DNA of 64,000 nucleotides from Apostichopus japonicus (lineage: Eukaryota; Echinodermata; Holothuroidea; Aspidochirotida; Stichopodidae): positions 19,773,501 through 19,837,500 of the forward strand of contig NC_092569.1 of assembly GCF_037975245.1 (NCBI RefSeq), in the 5' to 3' direction. Both the position numbers and the translations under genes were made by a program. The notes beneath the pieces are model-generated. The model was given only the letters and a program-made list of their open reading frames with translations, was not told where the DNA came from and did not search any database. This document shows, piece by piece, positions 12,801 through 25,893 of this stretch (position 1 is the first letter of the stretch; every line of letters begins with the position of its first letter).

Positions 12801-15405
12801 CAGTGGAGAATAACGACGTTCCCTATTGGTTTCGAACCTCTGGACATACAATCAGCATCCGTAGCCTAGTGGTTAGGTTGTCCTCATATAAAGCGGGAGG
12901 CTCAGGTTCAAATCCTGGTGGAGCCTGGAAGTTTTTGTAAAATTTAACATTGTAACATGTAACCTTAGACTAGTGTAATACAATCTCTTTGAGAGGAATT
13001 AAAAGGACTGGTTGTTGGAGGTGTTTACCACGAACATGCAAAAGTGACTGCACTTAATGATACATACATACTGGTTTATGTATAATATATAGTATATTGA
13101 ACAAAATATTTCACAATACACTGTAATGATCCAGAGAACCATACATGCCAGTCAACACAGATGTTGCTGGTATTCCAGTTTAACTCTAATTCACTTTGAT
13201 TGGTTTGTCTTGGTTCGAACCATTCCAGGAGAGATATTTGCATTCTGGGAGGTACAGCAGTGAAAGGAAATTGGAACGATGAACCTAATCCAAAGACTCG
13301 AAACGAAATCATGCAAAGGTGCTGTAAATTGGTTCCGAGTCTCAAGGTACGTTTGCTTCACGTTGGGTTTCCTTTCCTCTTACAGTATGTTGTCCTTTAT
13401 TGATGAGATGGAACTTGTTATCAGACCAACAGAGGTGCCATAGTTGTTGCATAAAACATTCGCTAAAGACTTAAAGTGTTTTTCTCATCTAATAAATGTC
13501 TTTCTAATCAGCTGTAATGATATTTGATTGGGATTTGATAACACAAATGTTGTGAAAAGGCTGACAAGTATAGTGATGCATTTTCCCTGTCTGTTTATGG
13601 AAAATCTGTAATCGAAGATATAGGAACGGGTGGGAGTTTTATCTCAAATGAAAGTTCTGTATGATTAGTCTCTTGTGTAATTGTGGTCCACAGCAAGAGG
13701 AGCTAGCTGCTTGCAGTGGAAACATGCCACTACTGAAAGTTAAATAGTTTGCAGAAGGAAAATCCCCACAAAATTGCTGAGAACAAATATGTGGCTCATT
13801 TTGCTGCCATTCCGCTGATTATTGAGGACTTGATTTCTGCTGTGTTTTGTTATAGTTAGTTATCCCCACCCCCCCCCCACACCCCTCTCTACCTACAAGC
13901 TCAGAGTTGATTATCCAACCTGTAGTTGAATGATCCTGGTGACACAATGTGCTCAAATGTGTGTGCAAAATTTGTGATGTCAGGCCTAGGATTTCACTAA
14001 TTTGTCCACTTGCTAAAAGATGCAAGACTTAATGCTAAACAGAATCTACTGGCTAAACTCAAGTTATCACTGGCATTTTCCTGAGTTACAACACGAATCA
14101 GTTATTGTACAGGTGTTTGAGAACAGCCCATTAATATTTGCTGATTATATGTGCAGTAATATTGGGCTTATCTTTGGTACGAAAATCATGGCGATTCTTC
14201 CATTGAATATTGTCGACTGATGTTTCATGTGTTTATTCTTTTAATATCAATTGGCCAAAAAAAAAAATGCGATTGGCTTTTGTTTTTTTCTGCTAGTGGC
14301 AAATAGTGAATTCCACCTTCATTTAGGCAGTATACTACAGGACTGTCAATGCCTCTGTGCTGTAGAAAATTGCTGTGCAAATTCAGTAGCATGTGATGAG
14401 TTTTATGACCTGAGTTCTTTCTCTCATTGCAGAATGCCACAGTCCTTGCAGAATGGACAGGCTTGAGACCGTGGAGGTCCAAAGGTGTTCGTTTGGAGAG
14501 AGAGACTAGGTACTTTGGTGCCACCAAGACGTATGTAAGTATTTCATTACATTCATCAGATAACGATTTTATTAATGTCATAAGTGCAATTTTTTCTCCA
14601 AAGTGAAATTGATCAAATGAGAAGAGCAAAAAGTGGGATCTGCTAGACTTGAGGCATCCGTGTATTCTACATGAGAAGCGGGATGGTAAACTTTGTAAAA
14701 CAATATTTACCTCTCAGTTTTATGCTTATTTTCATTGTTTTGTATGAATTATATCAAATATTGTTTGCTCACCCAAAAAGAAAGTAATCACTTATAATCA
14801 AATCACTTCACGACAAGCAACTTCTGTCCAGAGTTATATGCAAGATGGAACAGCTAAATGGAACAGCAATCATGTTACCTCAAATTTTTCTGAATTTTTG
14901 GTAGAAAATTCTTCTTTTGTCCAGGGAAGAGTTCTTTATTGGCCACTGTTCTGTTTCCTTAAAATTCTCAGAATTTCATAATGCACTATAGATGGTGTAT
15001 TTCCTCTTGTAAAAATTAACAACACAAAAACCAGGTTGATGCTAGGAAAGGTATACTGAAAAGAATAAGGATTTTCTTGAAGATTAAAAACAATTTTGTG
15101 TTTTTTATTTATGAAGTTCATGCAATTAATAACATTTTACATGTTTGTGTTTCTGTGGCAATTAAATAAGAGATCCTTGGAGATTTACTTCATCAATCTG
15201 TTATGTATCTGTCTTATGTTGGATGTTGATTCATCTAATTGGGCGTTTTCGATGACTATTGCCATCCATTTTATCATGTTTTCTTCAGATCGTCCACAAC
15301 TATGGACATAGTGGGGGCGGTGTAACTATGCATTGGGGCTGTGCTGAAGATGCCACAGACTTGGTTGGTCAATGCCTGCAGGATCTGCCAAAGCATAAAC
15401 TGTAG
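3873..15405 (+). CDS. DAO: D-amino-acid / D-aspartate oxidase (FAD flavoenzyme), 10 coding exons
   Basis: Exons: 3873-4069, 6034-6145, 7858-7940, 9474-9539, 10480-10534, 11964-12065, 12455-12534, 13229-13346, 14433-14534, 15289-15405. All junctions are GT-AG and phases agree; the total is 1032 nt, 343 aa (human DAO and DDO are 347 and 341). The enzyme oxidatively deaminates D-amino acids to 2-oxo acids, H2O2 and ammonia. Visible motifs: FAD-binding GAGVIG at 10-15; the TTSD block and AGFWEPYL near residue 50; DPSWK (105-109); YLPWLEKK (146-153); VNCSGLG (180-186); Y228 in TYIFP; LGG (238-240) before the NW of GNW (245-247); GLRPWR, whose R283 fits the family's carboxylate-binding arginine; and HNYGHSGGG with HWGCA near the C-terminus. 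The protein ends in HKL, a PTS1-like tripeptide, implying peroxisomes. The start is the only in-frame ATG just before the nucleotide-binding strand. Some segments look DAO-like (AGFWEPYL, HGWF, DPSWK), others DDO-like (YLPWLEKK), so the substrate class is open. Confidence 0.95.
4897..5215 (+). mobile_element. tRNA-derived SINE in oxidase intron 1
   Basis: The head resembles a tRNA: a GTGGCCAAGTGGATAAAGGC A-box region, and a B box GGTTTGATACC about 70 bp later. An unrelated body follows, ending in an ATT-rich tail near 5185-5215. A related 5'-truncated copy lies at about 49065-49260. The degenerate A and B boxes and non-tRNA 3' body argue against a functional tRNA gene. Confidence 0.65.
7165..7460 (+). 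repeat. Dispersed ~290 bp repeat, copy B
   Basis: This is the direct-strand partner of copy A at 2922-3215, in oxidase intron 2. The two share the GACTCGCCCCAA start, CTTTAGCTGGACCTGAGATG and the GGTGGTGTCTAACAC end. I detect no terminal repeats or target duplication. Confidence 0.8.
8575..8975. repeat. 65-67 bp minisatellite in oxidase intron 3
   Basis: About six degenerate units share AACCCCATAGGAAATGCTC, TTTCCCGTG and a GGCATATTTCCCC block. The AGGAAATG/AGGGAATG mark recurs at 8641, 8708, 8773, 8838 and 8905, so spacing alternates between 65 and 67. The array keeps frames open on the plus strand, but the products are only repeat translations. Confidence 0.9.
10779..11017 (+). mobile_element. 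tRNA-derived SINE family 1, copy 1 (oxidase intron 5)
   Basis: It has a tRNA-like head with A box TAGCTCAGTGGTTAA and B box GGTTCGAGTCC. A body shared with 30014-30264 follows (GAGACTGACTTCGGTCAGCTT, GATAAGCCAATGAC, GCAGGAGGATCTAAAATAC). It ends in an A-rich tail. The two copies are nearly colinear over about 235 bp, which establishes a dispersed family. Confidence 0.88.
12850..12975 (+). mobile_element. tRNA-like SINE fragment (oxidase intron 7)
   Basis: The segment CCGTAGCCTAGTGGTTAG is followed by GGTTCAAATCCTGG, matching the spacing of Pol III A and B boxes. The 3' flank (AAGTTTTTGTAAAATTT) is not tRNA-like, and the acceptor-stem halves do not pair well. A SINE head is preferred over a tRNA gene. 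Only one copy is seen here. Confidence 0.5.
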
Positions 15406-15828
15406 TTAATCTAATGTAGTTTAATAGTTAGTAAAAATTTAGTGCAAGACAAGATGACAACGATGAAGTAGAGTTTTGTTCACATGAAATTAATTAGATT
15501 TGAGCATATATACACTACCTCGATGTTGAATTTCTGGTCAGTATTCACTATGTGTGTATATCACAGGCTTGAGCTTTTCCCGCGAATTCGCGGAATATCC
15601 GTGATTCTTTTCTACCTCGGACAAAAACTATTATCCTAACACACTGTAGCATACGCCAACTGGAGCCTATACCGCAATTTTTGAAAAGTTCCGTGATTTT
15701 TTTTTTACCCCAGGCTCATCCCTGATATCAGGTTGTGAAAGTATATTTCAACATGGGCTCCATTGTGAGTACATGATAATCCGATTCCCTACTAATACAT
15801 GATTTTTCCTTCCAATATCAGATAGATG

Positions 15829-15834
15829 AATAAA
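15829..15834 (+). terminator. Possible polyadenylation signal of the oxidase gene
   Basis: This is a canonical AATAAA about 424 bp after the stop codon. It was chosen as a canonical hexamer on the gene's strand at a plausible distance; a longer 3' UTR cannot be excluded. Confidence 0.35.
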
Positions 15835-17454
15835 GAAGTAATATATCAACAAACACACTCACACAACTTTTGTTCAAGTGCTATATCAGACTACAGAACA
15901 AGTGCACACACGCACACACATGCATTTATGTTCACATGTGTATAATTAAGTCTTTTTGTCTTACACCACACTGACTGGCTCAGTAAGAATAGAATCCACG
16001 GATATTTTTATTTATGAAAAAAATAATTAGGATACCAAGATAGTACCCCTTTACAACATTTCTTTAAAATGCTAAATATTTTTGTAAATTGTTTATCCAT
16101 TAGTGGTTAGAAATGAGTAGCCCATAATTCTGGTTATTGGTGAACTATCATTCTACTTCCCAATTGTTAAGTAGCATTCAATTGAAAAATATTTCACTGA
16201 GGGAAATGTTCCCAGAATAGCTTAGTTATAAAATGCTTCTTGAGACTTGTTGAGGCACTACCATTGGTTGATGTTCTAGCATATTGTTGAGCACTCCCAA
16301 TGATTTCTAAAGGGAGACCAGTCAACCAACCCAATATTTTGCTAGTATTTATTTCTATATTTTTCTAAATCATAAACTGTAATATCTTTCCCATTGACAA
16401 ATAACAAATACAGAATACTTAATAAAATAGCAACAACATAGTTGATGATATTCTATTTGATATGTATTTTATATGCTTTTTATCATTTGTTGGCGCAACA
16501 TTTTATTTTATGTAGTTAGTAATCCACGAGGATGGCTAGAGGCACACCAGTATCTGGCATATTATGCGATATTCTGGTCAGCAGAAAGGAACAGTCAAGG
16601 CTATAGCTGTGTCGTTTTTGTATTATATTCTTAATATATCGATATATGCATATGTTTGAAATTACATCATACATCATACTTAACTATAACTATCATTATC
16701 AATGCATTTAATCATTTTGAATAGAAACTATATATTTTAATTATTTTCCCTAATTTGGCTTGCTTGCTTGCATTTTGTTTCTTGTATTAACTCCTTTTTG
16801 TTATTGTATTGGAGTTTATTATTAAATTCATTCAGATATAATAAGGAAGTACAGTTTAAGATATGAAATATGATTTTAAAATATGTTAATCAGTGGTACT
16901 ACAAAAAAACACCAGCAAATATAGTAGAAAACATCGCATGAACAGACCTTAAAGTTGATTCCATCCTTTGGTGGCAACAATTTTGTGGATTTTAATAAAT
17001 GAGTTACACGAAAAAAACAAAGTCTTTCTTTCATAAATAATTTTGAATCCATATGTGTACTCTATTTGCCTTCTTCGTCGTGTCGTATCGTCATGAATAA
17101 GATGTGGACTAACTGAATAAATTTTTCATGACAAATATGTTTCAATGTTATTAAACTTTAACATCTAATGTCCAAGCCACAAAAAAAGCAAGATCCTGAT
17201 CATGAATTGAGAACATATCGATAAAGATGTTCTCTTGCTGCTTGCTGGCACTTTTCATGAAGGAGAACACCACTTGACAGATTGATATAAACACTTATGG
17301 AATCAGGCTATGCCTTACAATGATTGGCGGAACTTGCAGTTGCCCAGCTATTTAAACTATAGCTTCATAATAATTGCACGGTGGCTTAATAGGAACAAAG
17401 AAAACAAGTGTCCTATGACTTTTATTGTCAAAATGTTGCCTTCTTTTACATTTT

Positions 17455-17620
17455 AAGTCTAATATTGAGACACAATTGTGTCTTTAAAAGTCAAAATTGT
17501 GACTTTGAAAGTCAAAATTTTCGATGATAATAGTCAAAATTTTGAGAAAAAAGTCTAAATTTTAAGATGGAAAGTCAAAATATGGAGATTAAAAGTCTAA
17601 ATTTTGAGATTTGGGGACAC
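17455..17620. repeat. ~22 bp minisatellite, AAAGTCAAAATTTTGAG type
   Basis: Seven or so degenerate iterations of (A)AAGTC(A/T)AAATTT-GAG follow one another and end in GGGGACACTTCC and a C homopolymer. No coding potential. Confidence 0.75.
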
Positions 17621-17984
17621 TTCCCCCCCCCCCCCCCCATGTCCCTATTTAGCTTTTGTCGAATTGTGCTAGGTATCGATAAACAAATAGTGTAACAACT
17701 ATTGGAAGTTATTGTTTCTTCCGTCTGTTGTACACTTCATAGTGTGTCTTCCCCTTTAATAAGGGAACCTGTGACGTGTACATGGTCGAAAAGTGGAGCG
17801 GCGACGTGGGTTAGGGTGGTTAGGGCATAGTGGTTCAATGTGCAGATAAGTTGTAGCAAACGTCTGATAAGTAATTCAATGCACCGCTGTGACAGCTGTG
17901 GTGTAGCATGTATCAGCAGAGCTCCAGGGCAGCAATTGAAATGGGCCTCAAAGAGGGTTCATATTCACCCAAGCCCACCCATGT

Positions 17985-18060
17985 ATTGATATTGGGTGAG
18001 CCAAGTTACATATTTTGCTTCTCTAGACGCACGGATAGTCCTCACTATGAAAGGTAAAAA
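17985..18060. repeat. Direct repeat flanking LINE fragment, left copy
   Basis: The left copy runs from GATATTGGGTGAGCCAAG through TTTTGCTTCT, TAGACGCACGGAT and CCTCACTATG. The same ~65 bp recurs at 18290-18357 on the other side of the LINE fragment, with a few substitutions. It is longer than a target-site duplication, so a local duplication is more likely. Confidence 0.8.
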
Positions 18061-18084
18061 CTGTCAGTAAATCTTCTAGAACCC

Positions 18085-18309
18085 TTAAAAGTACGCATTC
18101 TTTTGCCTGTAGGCTTTTGCCGGTAGGCGTGTGCCAATGAGGCGGTCCGCGTTTCCTATGACAGATTCTAGTTTCCTAAGATCATTCTGACTCGCGCGAC
18201 CAAACCAGACTAAAATGTTTAAAGCTAAAGTACTTTCAATAATAGCACGATAAAAATTAATTAAAATATTCTGACTGACACCATACGATATTGATATTGG
18301 GTGAGCCAA
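18085..18309 (-). pseudogene. Non-LTR retrotransposon (L2/CR1-like) reverse-transcriptase C-terminal fragment
   Basis: The minus-strand frame reads ILINFYRAIIESTLALNILV, then WFGRASQNDLRKLESVIGNA. This is the characteristic segment after the RT catalytic core of L2/CR1-type LINEs (FY-S-VIES-L-WFG). Only about 65 codons remain, with no catalytic YADD. It is a 5'- and 3'-truncated relic flanked by the direct repeats at 17985 and 18290. Confidence 0.75.
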
Positions 18310-18357
18310 GATAGATATTTTGCTTCTATAGACGCACGGATATTCCTCACTATGGGA
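18290..18357. repeat. Direct repeat flanking LINE fragment, right copy
   Basis: This is the partner of 17985-18060 (GATATTGGGTGAGCCAAG ... CACGGAT-TTCCTCACTATG). Confidence 0.8.
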
Positions 18358-19012
18358 TAGCCTATACTCTAGTAGTAGTAGTAAGTTGAGTCTCGTCTTT
18401 GCGACATGCTCAGTGATTAACCTCCGCCACGTATCACGATCTTGCGCAAGGTTTATTGCTTCCTCGGTTTATAGCCTACTCTGGGCGATTGTATTTATTG
18501 CACAATGTGTAACAGTATATAACAATAGATCTTTTCAAGCGCTCAATACATTTTGAATATAAAACCGAATTGAAGCGCCGGTGCGCGCGTACGTGTTGTC
18601 TTCTTCGGTTTGTTTGTAAGAAGATTAGGTGACGTGTCTGCAGCAGCATCGCGCGCATTATAATATATGTGATTATAATGCAGGAACTACGAGTAGAGAG
18701 GTGTTCACTGCTTATGAGCAAATCACAGATTTTGTGTAGCGCGTCGTCGGCGCTGTAATATATCACCGGAACAAACAGCTAAACTGCAAAAAAAAAACAT
18801 ACTTGTAATGATCACGCGGTAAATGGTAATGCGTTTAGGCGAAATGATAACCATGTTTAAATTGTGACGCAATAACGACGATGTTATGCCTATCGTATCA
18901 TATGTTATATATAGACCTATGGTATGCAACATGTACATATCTTATACAATATAGTTATATCGGTAAAGGCGTAGTGAGTTCCAATTCGTTGACAGTTCAG
19001 TGTAGAATCAAG

Positions 19013-20492
19013 ATGGCCGATAGGATTTATCCCAAGTTGTCCACGAGAAATATCGAAGCAGAAACGTTGCATGAAATTCAGTCTCGACGAAGCCAGCGTG
19101 AAGCGAATTTACTCAGTGGCATCAACTCTAGAAAAAGTATAAGTGGGTTATCTTCCGCATCTTCTATTAACAACAACCAAACTGTAAGTCAAAAGTTTTG
19201 GCGGGATTTTGGACCGTTGGAAGTCACGACATGTGTCGCAAACGACGGCAAACAAGTAAGTCGGTATCAAAGTTGTTATATTAACTATTTAATATTCACC
19301 ATGACTGCTTCACATGGGTGTAGATAGCTTTTTTTTGTAGATGGGAGGTTGGGGGGGGGTGGGGGTGGGATGTATATATGCTTAAATCAAATTAAGAGCC
19401 TCTGTCGCACCAATAGTATTCGTGAGATATCAGACGATCTTGCCAGTCTGAATATTCGACTCATTTTTTCTTTCTTACACGTGGAGTGATATTCAGGACA
19501 GTTATTTTTTGTCATTAGAGCCCTGAAAAAGCACGTGTGTGGGAGTGGGGTTGGGAGGGGGCGTTCATTTTGTGTTACGTCCCCCACAGCTGGGGGACAG
19601 CATGGGGGACATGTCCCCATTGTCCCCCATGGGTTCTACGCCCATGCTTGGTAATATTCATCCACAGGCTTTTACCATTTTTTTAGAGCAGTGTCTTCAG
19701 TCACTATATATAGGCTTAGTCTCCGGAGAGTTTAAGGACAAACTCGCGTACCGTAACTTCTTAAATAAGTTTACAATTGGTCAAATCAAGGCAAAGAAAA
19801 CCAGACTGGTTTGAAGCTCCTGAGAAAAAGGACGCAATAACAACAGTAAATTTAATAAATAATCATAGTTTTACCTTAAAACTGGTTGAAGGCAATGCCG
19901 TGTCGGCCTACAAAGAGCTGAGGGGAGTGTTCATAAAACCTGTTTGTTATTTTAGAGATACCTATCGGGAGCGATTGATAATAATCGTTTATGTCTAGCT
20001 GTGATAGTGCATAGGCCTTCTAGTAATTAGCCTATTATTGTTTCTCTTCTAATTAGCAATTCTTTACACTTCTACACTGCAGGTGGTGATGGTATTTCTG
20101 GAAGGAAGGGTTTGTATAAATGGAGAGCCAATCCGAGTGTTACCCAATGGTAAGATCCTGCTGAGTAATGGCAAGACAGATACTCAATACCAATATTACT
20201 TTGACTGTGCAATGAAAGCAAGGAACCAGATGAAGCATGCAGGAGATGCCTCTCAAGGAATAACACGGTTAGTTACAAATAGCTGGTCCGTAACAAAAGA
20301 AAGTGAGAGGGGTAGATCTTACCTGTTTATTTCCACTATACAGAGGGACCTTCCGCGATGGAGGGTTTGAGAAATATTTGCTTTGGTACGTTGGAATAGA
20401 TGCAACATTATGCCATCATTTCCATATTGCAAAGTAAAATGTCGCCAGTTTAAGCGACTTTTTAGATATCAAATATAAATAAATATTAATAA

Positions 20493-20585
<93 letters not shown>

Positions 20586-22663
20586 TCCTGGTGTAAGGTC
20601 ACGTTTAAGAATGTGTTTTTGTTTTCTTATTACATGTATTAAGCAGTTGTCCTGAGTTAATTAAAGAAACACGAGTCATGTAACTTTGCCTATTTCATTT
20701 TGACATTTATTTATCTTCACAGAACCAGTGTATTAAATCCAATACAACGGCTGCACGATACAGTCTGTGAACTCAATTCTTCCGTAGCCCAGCTTGCGGA
20801 AAGGTATATTCACTTGTCATCTAAACCTCGCCGGATTTTTTGCAAAAGGAAACAAAATGCGTATGTTCATTCTGACTTGACAAGCTTGGTGTCTTTACTA
20901 AATACTTTAAACGATGAGACGGATGTAGTTTCGCGAAACCATGATGATATACATTCCAAACTCTATGACAATGAACGTGCATTAGTGGCACTAGTTAAAA
21001 CAGTGAAGTGTTTCTCGAGTGAAGCAATCTTGAGTGAGCCCGGTAAATACACCAGTGCCGTATACAAAGATATGTATGCAAAGTATAACGAATTAGCCAC
21101 ACGAGAAAAGGAGATGACGGTAGAGTTGCAAGAATTGAGATCACAAAATGAGACCCTCGATGTCGACAAATCTACCCTGGAAAGACAACTACAGGAAAGA
21201 ATCTCGCAATGTGATGAACAAATGCTAGAAATAAACACACTCCGTAATAAGAACAGGCTACTGAGCCTCAGTCATACTAAATCTGTTTCGCAAAGCCTGG
21301 ATCTGGAAAATCAGTCATCTATCTTAGAAAAGCAACTAGAGCAACTTCAAGACAAGTCAAAGAAGGAACGAAGGCATTCTAAAGATATTTCAGAAAAGCT
21401 GAGATATTTACAGAAACGATTACACAAGGTCACCATGGAGAAGGAAAAGTTGAGTGATGACCACCGAAAGACCACGTAAGTATGCATTCATACTGATGCA
21501 TCTCGCGTCAGTATGGGCAGCGGTGGATGTGGACACAGGCGTATACATGCCCCACATCCTCCTCTGTTTGGTAATGCTTCAAAGGTGCCTCAAATAAAAA
21601 TAATAGAAGTACCCTTTGTCATTGATAATGTATAACCTTTTTTCCATTTTTATAAAGAAAGTGGTGTAGTGTTTTGTCATTTAAAGAGTGCCGTCTTGTT
21701 GAGTGAGTTAGAAGTACTAGTACCGGCGTACCGCCCTGTCATTGACAACATTATAAAAAGAGAGTTAAAGTTGTCCAAAAGATAGTGCCGCTTTGTTGAA
21801 TCTAGTATGCATTCCAATACACTGTATTTTGTGGTATACAGAATGAACAGACGATCCAAGGGTTCGGAAAGTTCTCCCTACTTTGAACATGTAATTTTGC
21901 CATCTCAATTCAAAAGGCGGAATAGTATATATGTCCCGCGGCCTCTTGTGGTTTGTTCTTTCGCCTCGCTACCAGATTGAAGCGTCTTCCACCGTCTGTG
22001 TGTGTAATATTGTGCACATAACTGAACAACCTTCAATCTAATTCCAACCATCAAAGTATAGTGCATGTAAACGTAGGTGGTTGCTTGTCATTGTGCACAA
22101 GTAAATATCTGTTTAATCCATTTACAGAAAACTTGTATCCCGCATATGTAATCTGAGTTTAAGTTGACGTTTTACCTTGTCAAAATTTTTACTTTCATTC
22201 TTAATCTAGCTTACTCTTTCCTGTGTGTTGCATTACCTTTTGGCAATTATTGTGAGATATTGAGCGATTATTTTGGATGATGTTTCCGGGTATATTATCT
22301 AAATATTGAGTCCGCCATTCAGAGACTGAGGTGATTCACTAAACCGCTCTGACTTACCTTTGGATTAAACAAGTACATATAGTACAGACAACATGAGTCA
22401 CTTTATGAATGAACGACGAGATAATTATGACGTCAGCGACATAATTATGTTTTTCATTTTCCAGCGAAGATGTTCACAAGTTGTCATTGCGTAGTCGTCA
22501 ACAAACCAAGAGTATCACAGCACTTCAAGAAGATCGACGAAAGGTTGAACGTGACCGAGATCGATTGATTAAACTCGTTCGAGGCGCTCTTCAAGACAAA
22601 CAGAACATGACGTCATGTTTATCCAACATCGACGAGTCCAAAAGTCGTCTCAGACTGAAGTAA
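19013..22663 (+). CDS. Coiled-coil protein of unknown function, 4 exons, 459 aa
   Basis: Exons: 19013-19255, 20083-20267, 20723-21475, 22465-22663. The sites are CAA/GTAAGT, CACG/GTTAGT and CCAC/GTAAGT with matching AG acceptors; phases 0, 2 and 2 agree, and the total is 1380 nt. The ATG sits in AAGATGG, a good animal start context. Residues 1-81 are Ser/Arg-rich and probably disordered. Residues about 82-143 (MVFLEGRVCINGEPI, PNGKILLSNG) look like a small beta-rich fold. Residues about 144-250 are helical, and about 260-450 form a strongly charged heptad-type coiled coil (ELQELRSQNETL, LEKQLEQLQDKSKKERR, DRRKVERDRDRLIKL). There is no signal peptide or TM segment, so it is probably cytosolic, cytoskeletal or centrosomal. 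I do not recognise the family. Introns 2 and 1 carry an (AT)n array and G-rich sequence. Confidence 0.8.
20500..20582. repeat. (AT)n microsatellite in coiled-coil gene intron 2
   Basis: About 80 bp of nearly pure TA dinucleotide. Confidence 0.97.
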
Positions 22664-22770
22664 AATCTGAAAGCTAGCACATCGGTTTGACGATAATTTC
22701 CATGTTTAAATTTAAGTAACTTATTGATATCACAATATGGTATATTCTGTTTTGTTACTGTAACAGTTGA

Positions 22771-22776
22771 ATTAAA
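22771..22776 (+). terminator. Possible ATTAAA polyadenylation signal of the coiled-coil gene
   Basis: This is the common variant hexamer ATTAAA, 108 bp past the TAA stop, in AT-rich sequence. Weak evidence alone. Confidence 0.35.
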
Positions 22777-22950
22777 AGCCATTTAATTTCTAGTGAATCG
22801 GCTAATATGACAATGAATCAGGAAAATGACTGTTTGTTTGTGAGTGTTTTATTTCTTTATGCTCTATTCTATAGCATTAAAATGTAAGAGTCTTGCTCGC
22901 TATCACTGAAAAGTCCTAATTCAGCTCCATTCATACAAGGTGGATATATA

Positions 22951-24230
<1,280 letters not shown>

Positions 24231-24296
<66 letters not shown>
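24231..24296. repeat. (AT)n microsatellite
   Basis: About 66 bp of AT, directly right of the solo-LTR-like element. Confidence 0.97.
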
Positions 24297-24299
<3 letters not shown>

Positions 24300-25130
24300 C
24301 AACCTGTCAGCTATATATTGAGTAGTATAGGTTTACTTATTGCGATCTTCTGAAAGGAATTAGAGACCTAGAGATTTCTTGGCGATTTAGTATGTTCAGT
24401 AAGTCCTATTTGTATGGAGCATGCTAGCTCAGTGTTGTTTCCAGGTTTAATCCATCCGTATTCTCGTCGGTTATATCAAATGTCCCTTATTTAGTTACTC
24501 ATATTACTAAATGACAATTTTAATCGCAAGTTCACTATTCACTGACTTGCACGAGGTTGTGACGGACTTGGAATCATTCGAGAAAACACAAGTCCAAGAA
24601 TGGTCAATATATTATTCAATTGAATTTCCCTTATTTGAATGAATACTTACTTGGCTGTAGACCAATTACCTTAACCTGACAAGAAGGTCACTAACAGGGA
24701 ATTTGAAACCGTTTTTTATGATATAGCAAAGTGATCGAGTAACCGCCACGGCAGTCAGAGTAACAGTCCTTTCCGCGGGGAGAGGGGGAGGGGTGACCGA
24801 AGGGGAACGCAGTCGAGAACATCAAATTGTTATCAAGATATGTGTTGCAAACTATTAGACCTTAGGAGAGCAGACATGGATCTTTTCTCCAATCTGACAA
24901 TCTATATCTTTATTCTTTGTTTCTTCCTCTTTTGCTTTAATATAAACAAAGTATAAAGGATAACATTAACTAGATATGGTCACAATCGTTCTTTTTAATA
25001 CAGCGCTGCTTTATTCATTGAAAGTTGGAGATGGCTACTATTCATCCGGATTGTGCACAGTCGTCTTTTCTTATATATTTTAATAATCTTTTGGCCAAAA
25101 AATCTATGTTTTGTATTAATTGAAACTATA

Positions 25131-25442
25131 AGTCGATTCCCTTATTGTTAATTCATTGTTAGCATATGAGCCGTACAAAATGCATATAAAATAAAGCCAT
25201 GAAAAGTAGGAGATGATAAAAACTGGAATGAATATTACGAACCAACAAAAAATCGACAGTTTCTTAGTGAAGTTCAAAAAAGACGCTATTATAAAAAGGC
25301 AAAATAGAAGATTAATGACAAAGAAATAAATCTAAGGTTGCTAAGAGAAACCGAGATTTGTCAACACTGTGAATGGGGGAGAAATCAATACAAGAAACCT
25401 GTTCATAATATTAACTAATATTGAACCGACTGTTGCGTATTT
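25131..25442 (+). repeat. ~310 bp duplicated segment, copy 1
   Basis: It shares with 27040-27345 the blocks GCATATAAAATAAAG, GATGATAAAAAC, GAATATTAC, ATTTGTCAACACTGTGAAT and GAAACCTGTTCATAATATTA in the same order and spacing, with indels. The two copies are diverged. Whether this is a transposon family or a local duplication is not decided. Confidence 0.8.
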
Positions 25443-25815
25443 AAGAAAATGGGCAAATATAACGCCATTGTGAAAAACAAAATGAAAAGAAAAGATTAAT
25501 AAAGAGGAAAGTAATGTATTGTGCTATTTCTATGATGAACCATGTTCTGTTATCACTATGAAAAGGGCAAATGAAATAGAAACGAAGCCGTTCATACTCA
25601 TTATTATTAATTCAACAAGTCGGTTGATCAATCATTGGCCTGATCAGACCGTAAGGCATAGACAATATTAACTTATGCTGTATGCTTCACGTGGCTTTTG
25701 GCGAAATCTTAAATGACGCCTACATCCAAAGTGACTTATTGCAGTAAGGTACATGTTTGTATTAACTCCTATTTGTGTAAAGCTATACCGTCCTACACAT
25801 CAAGACGTACCTCAC

Positions 25816-25893
25816 TGACACCAACATGGAAAGTCCTATGTGTGTATGGCATTCCGACAATTGTTTGCAAAGAGTCAATTGTCAAGATGCCTA
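25816..25893 (+). repeat. Dispersed repeat, copy 2
   Basis: This is the second copy of 22951-23040. Confidence 0.75.

Larger units (their letters stand above)
15406..19012. other. Intergenic region between oxidase and coiled-coil genes
   Basis: No exon is recognised. It is AT-rich and holds a short-unit minisatellite (17455-17620), a C-run near 17625, a LINE fragment (18085-18309) with duplicated flanks, and a somewhat more GC-rich stretch at about 18560-18740 upstream of the coiled-coil gene. Confidence 0.6.
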
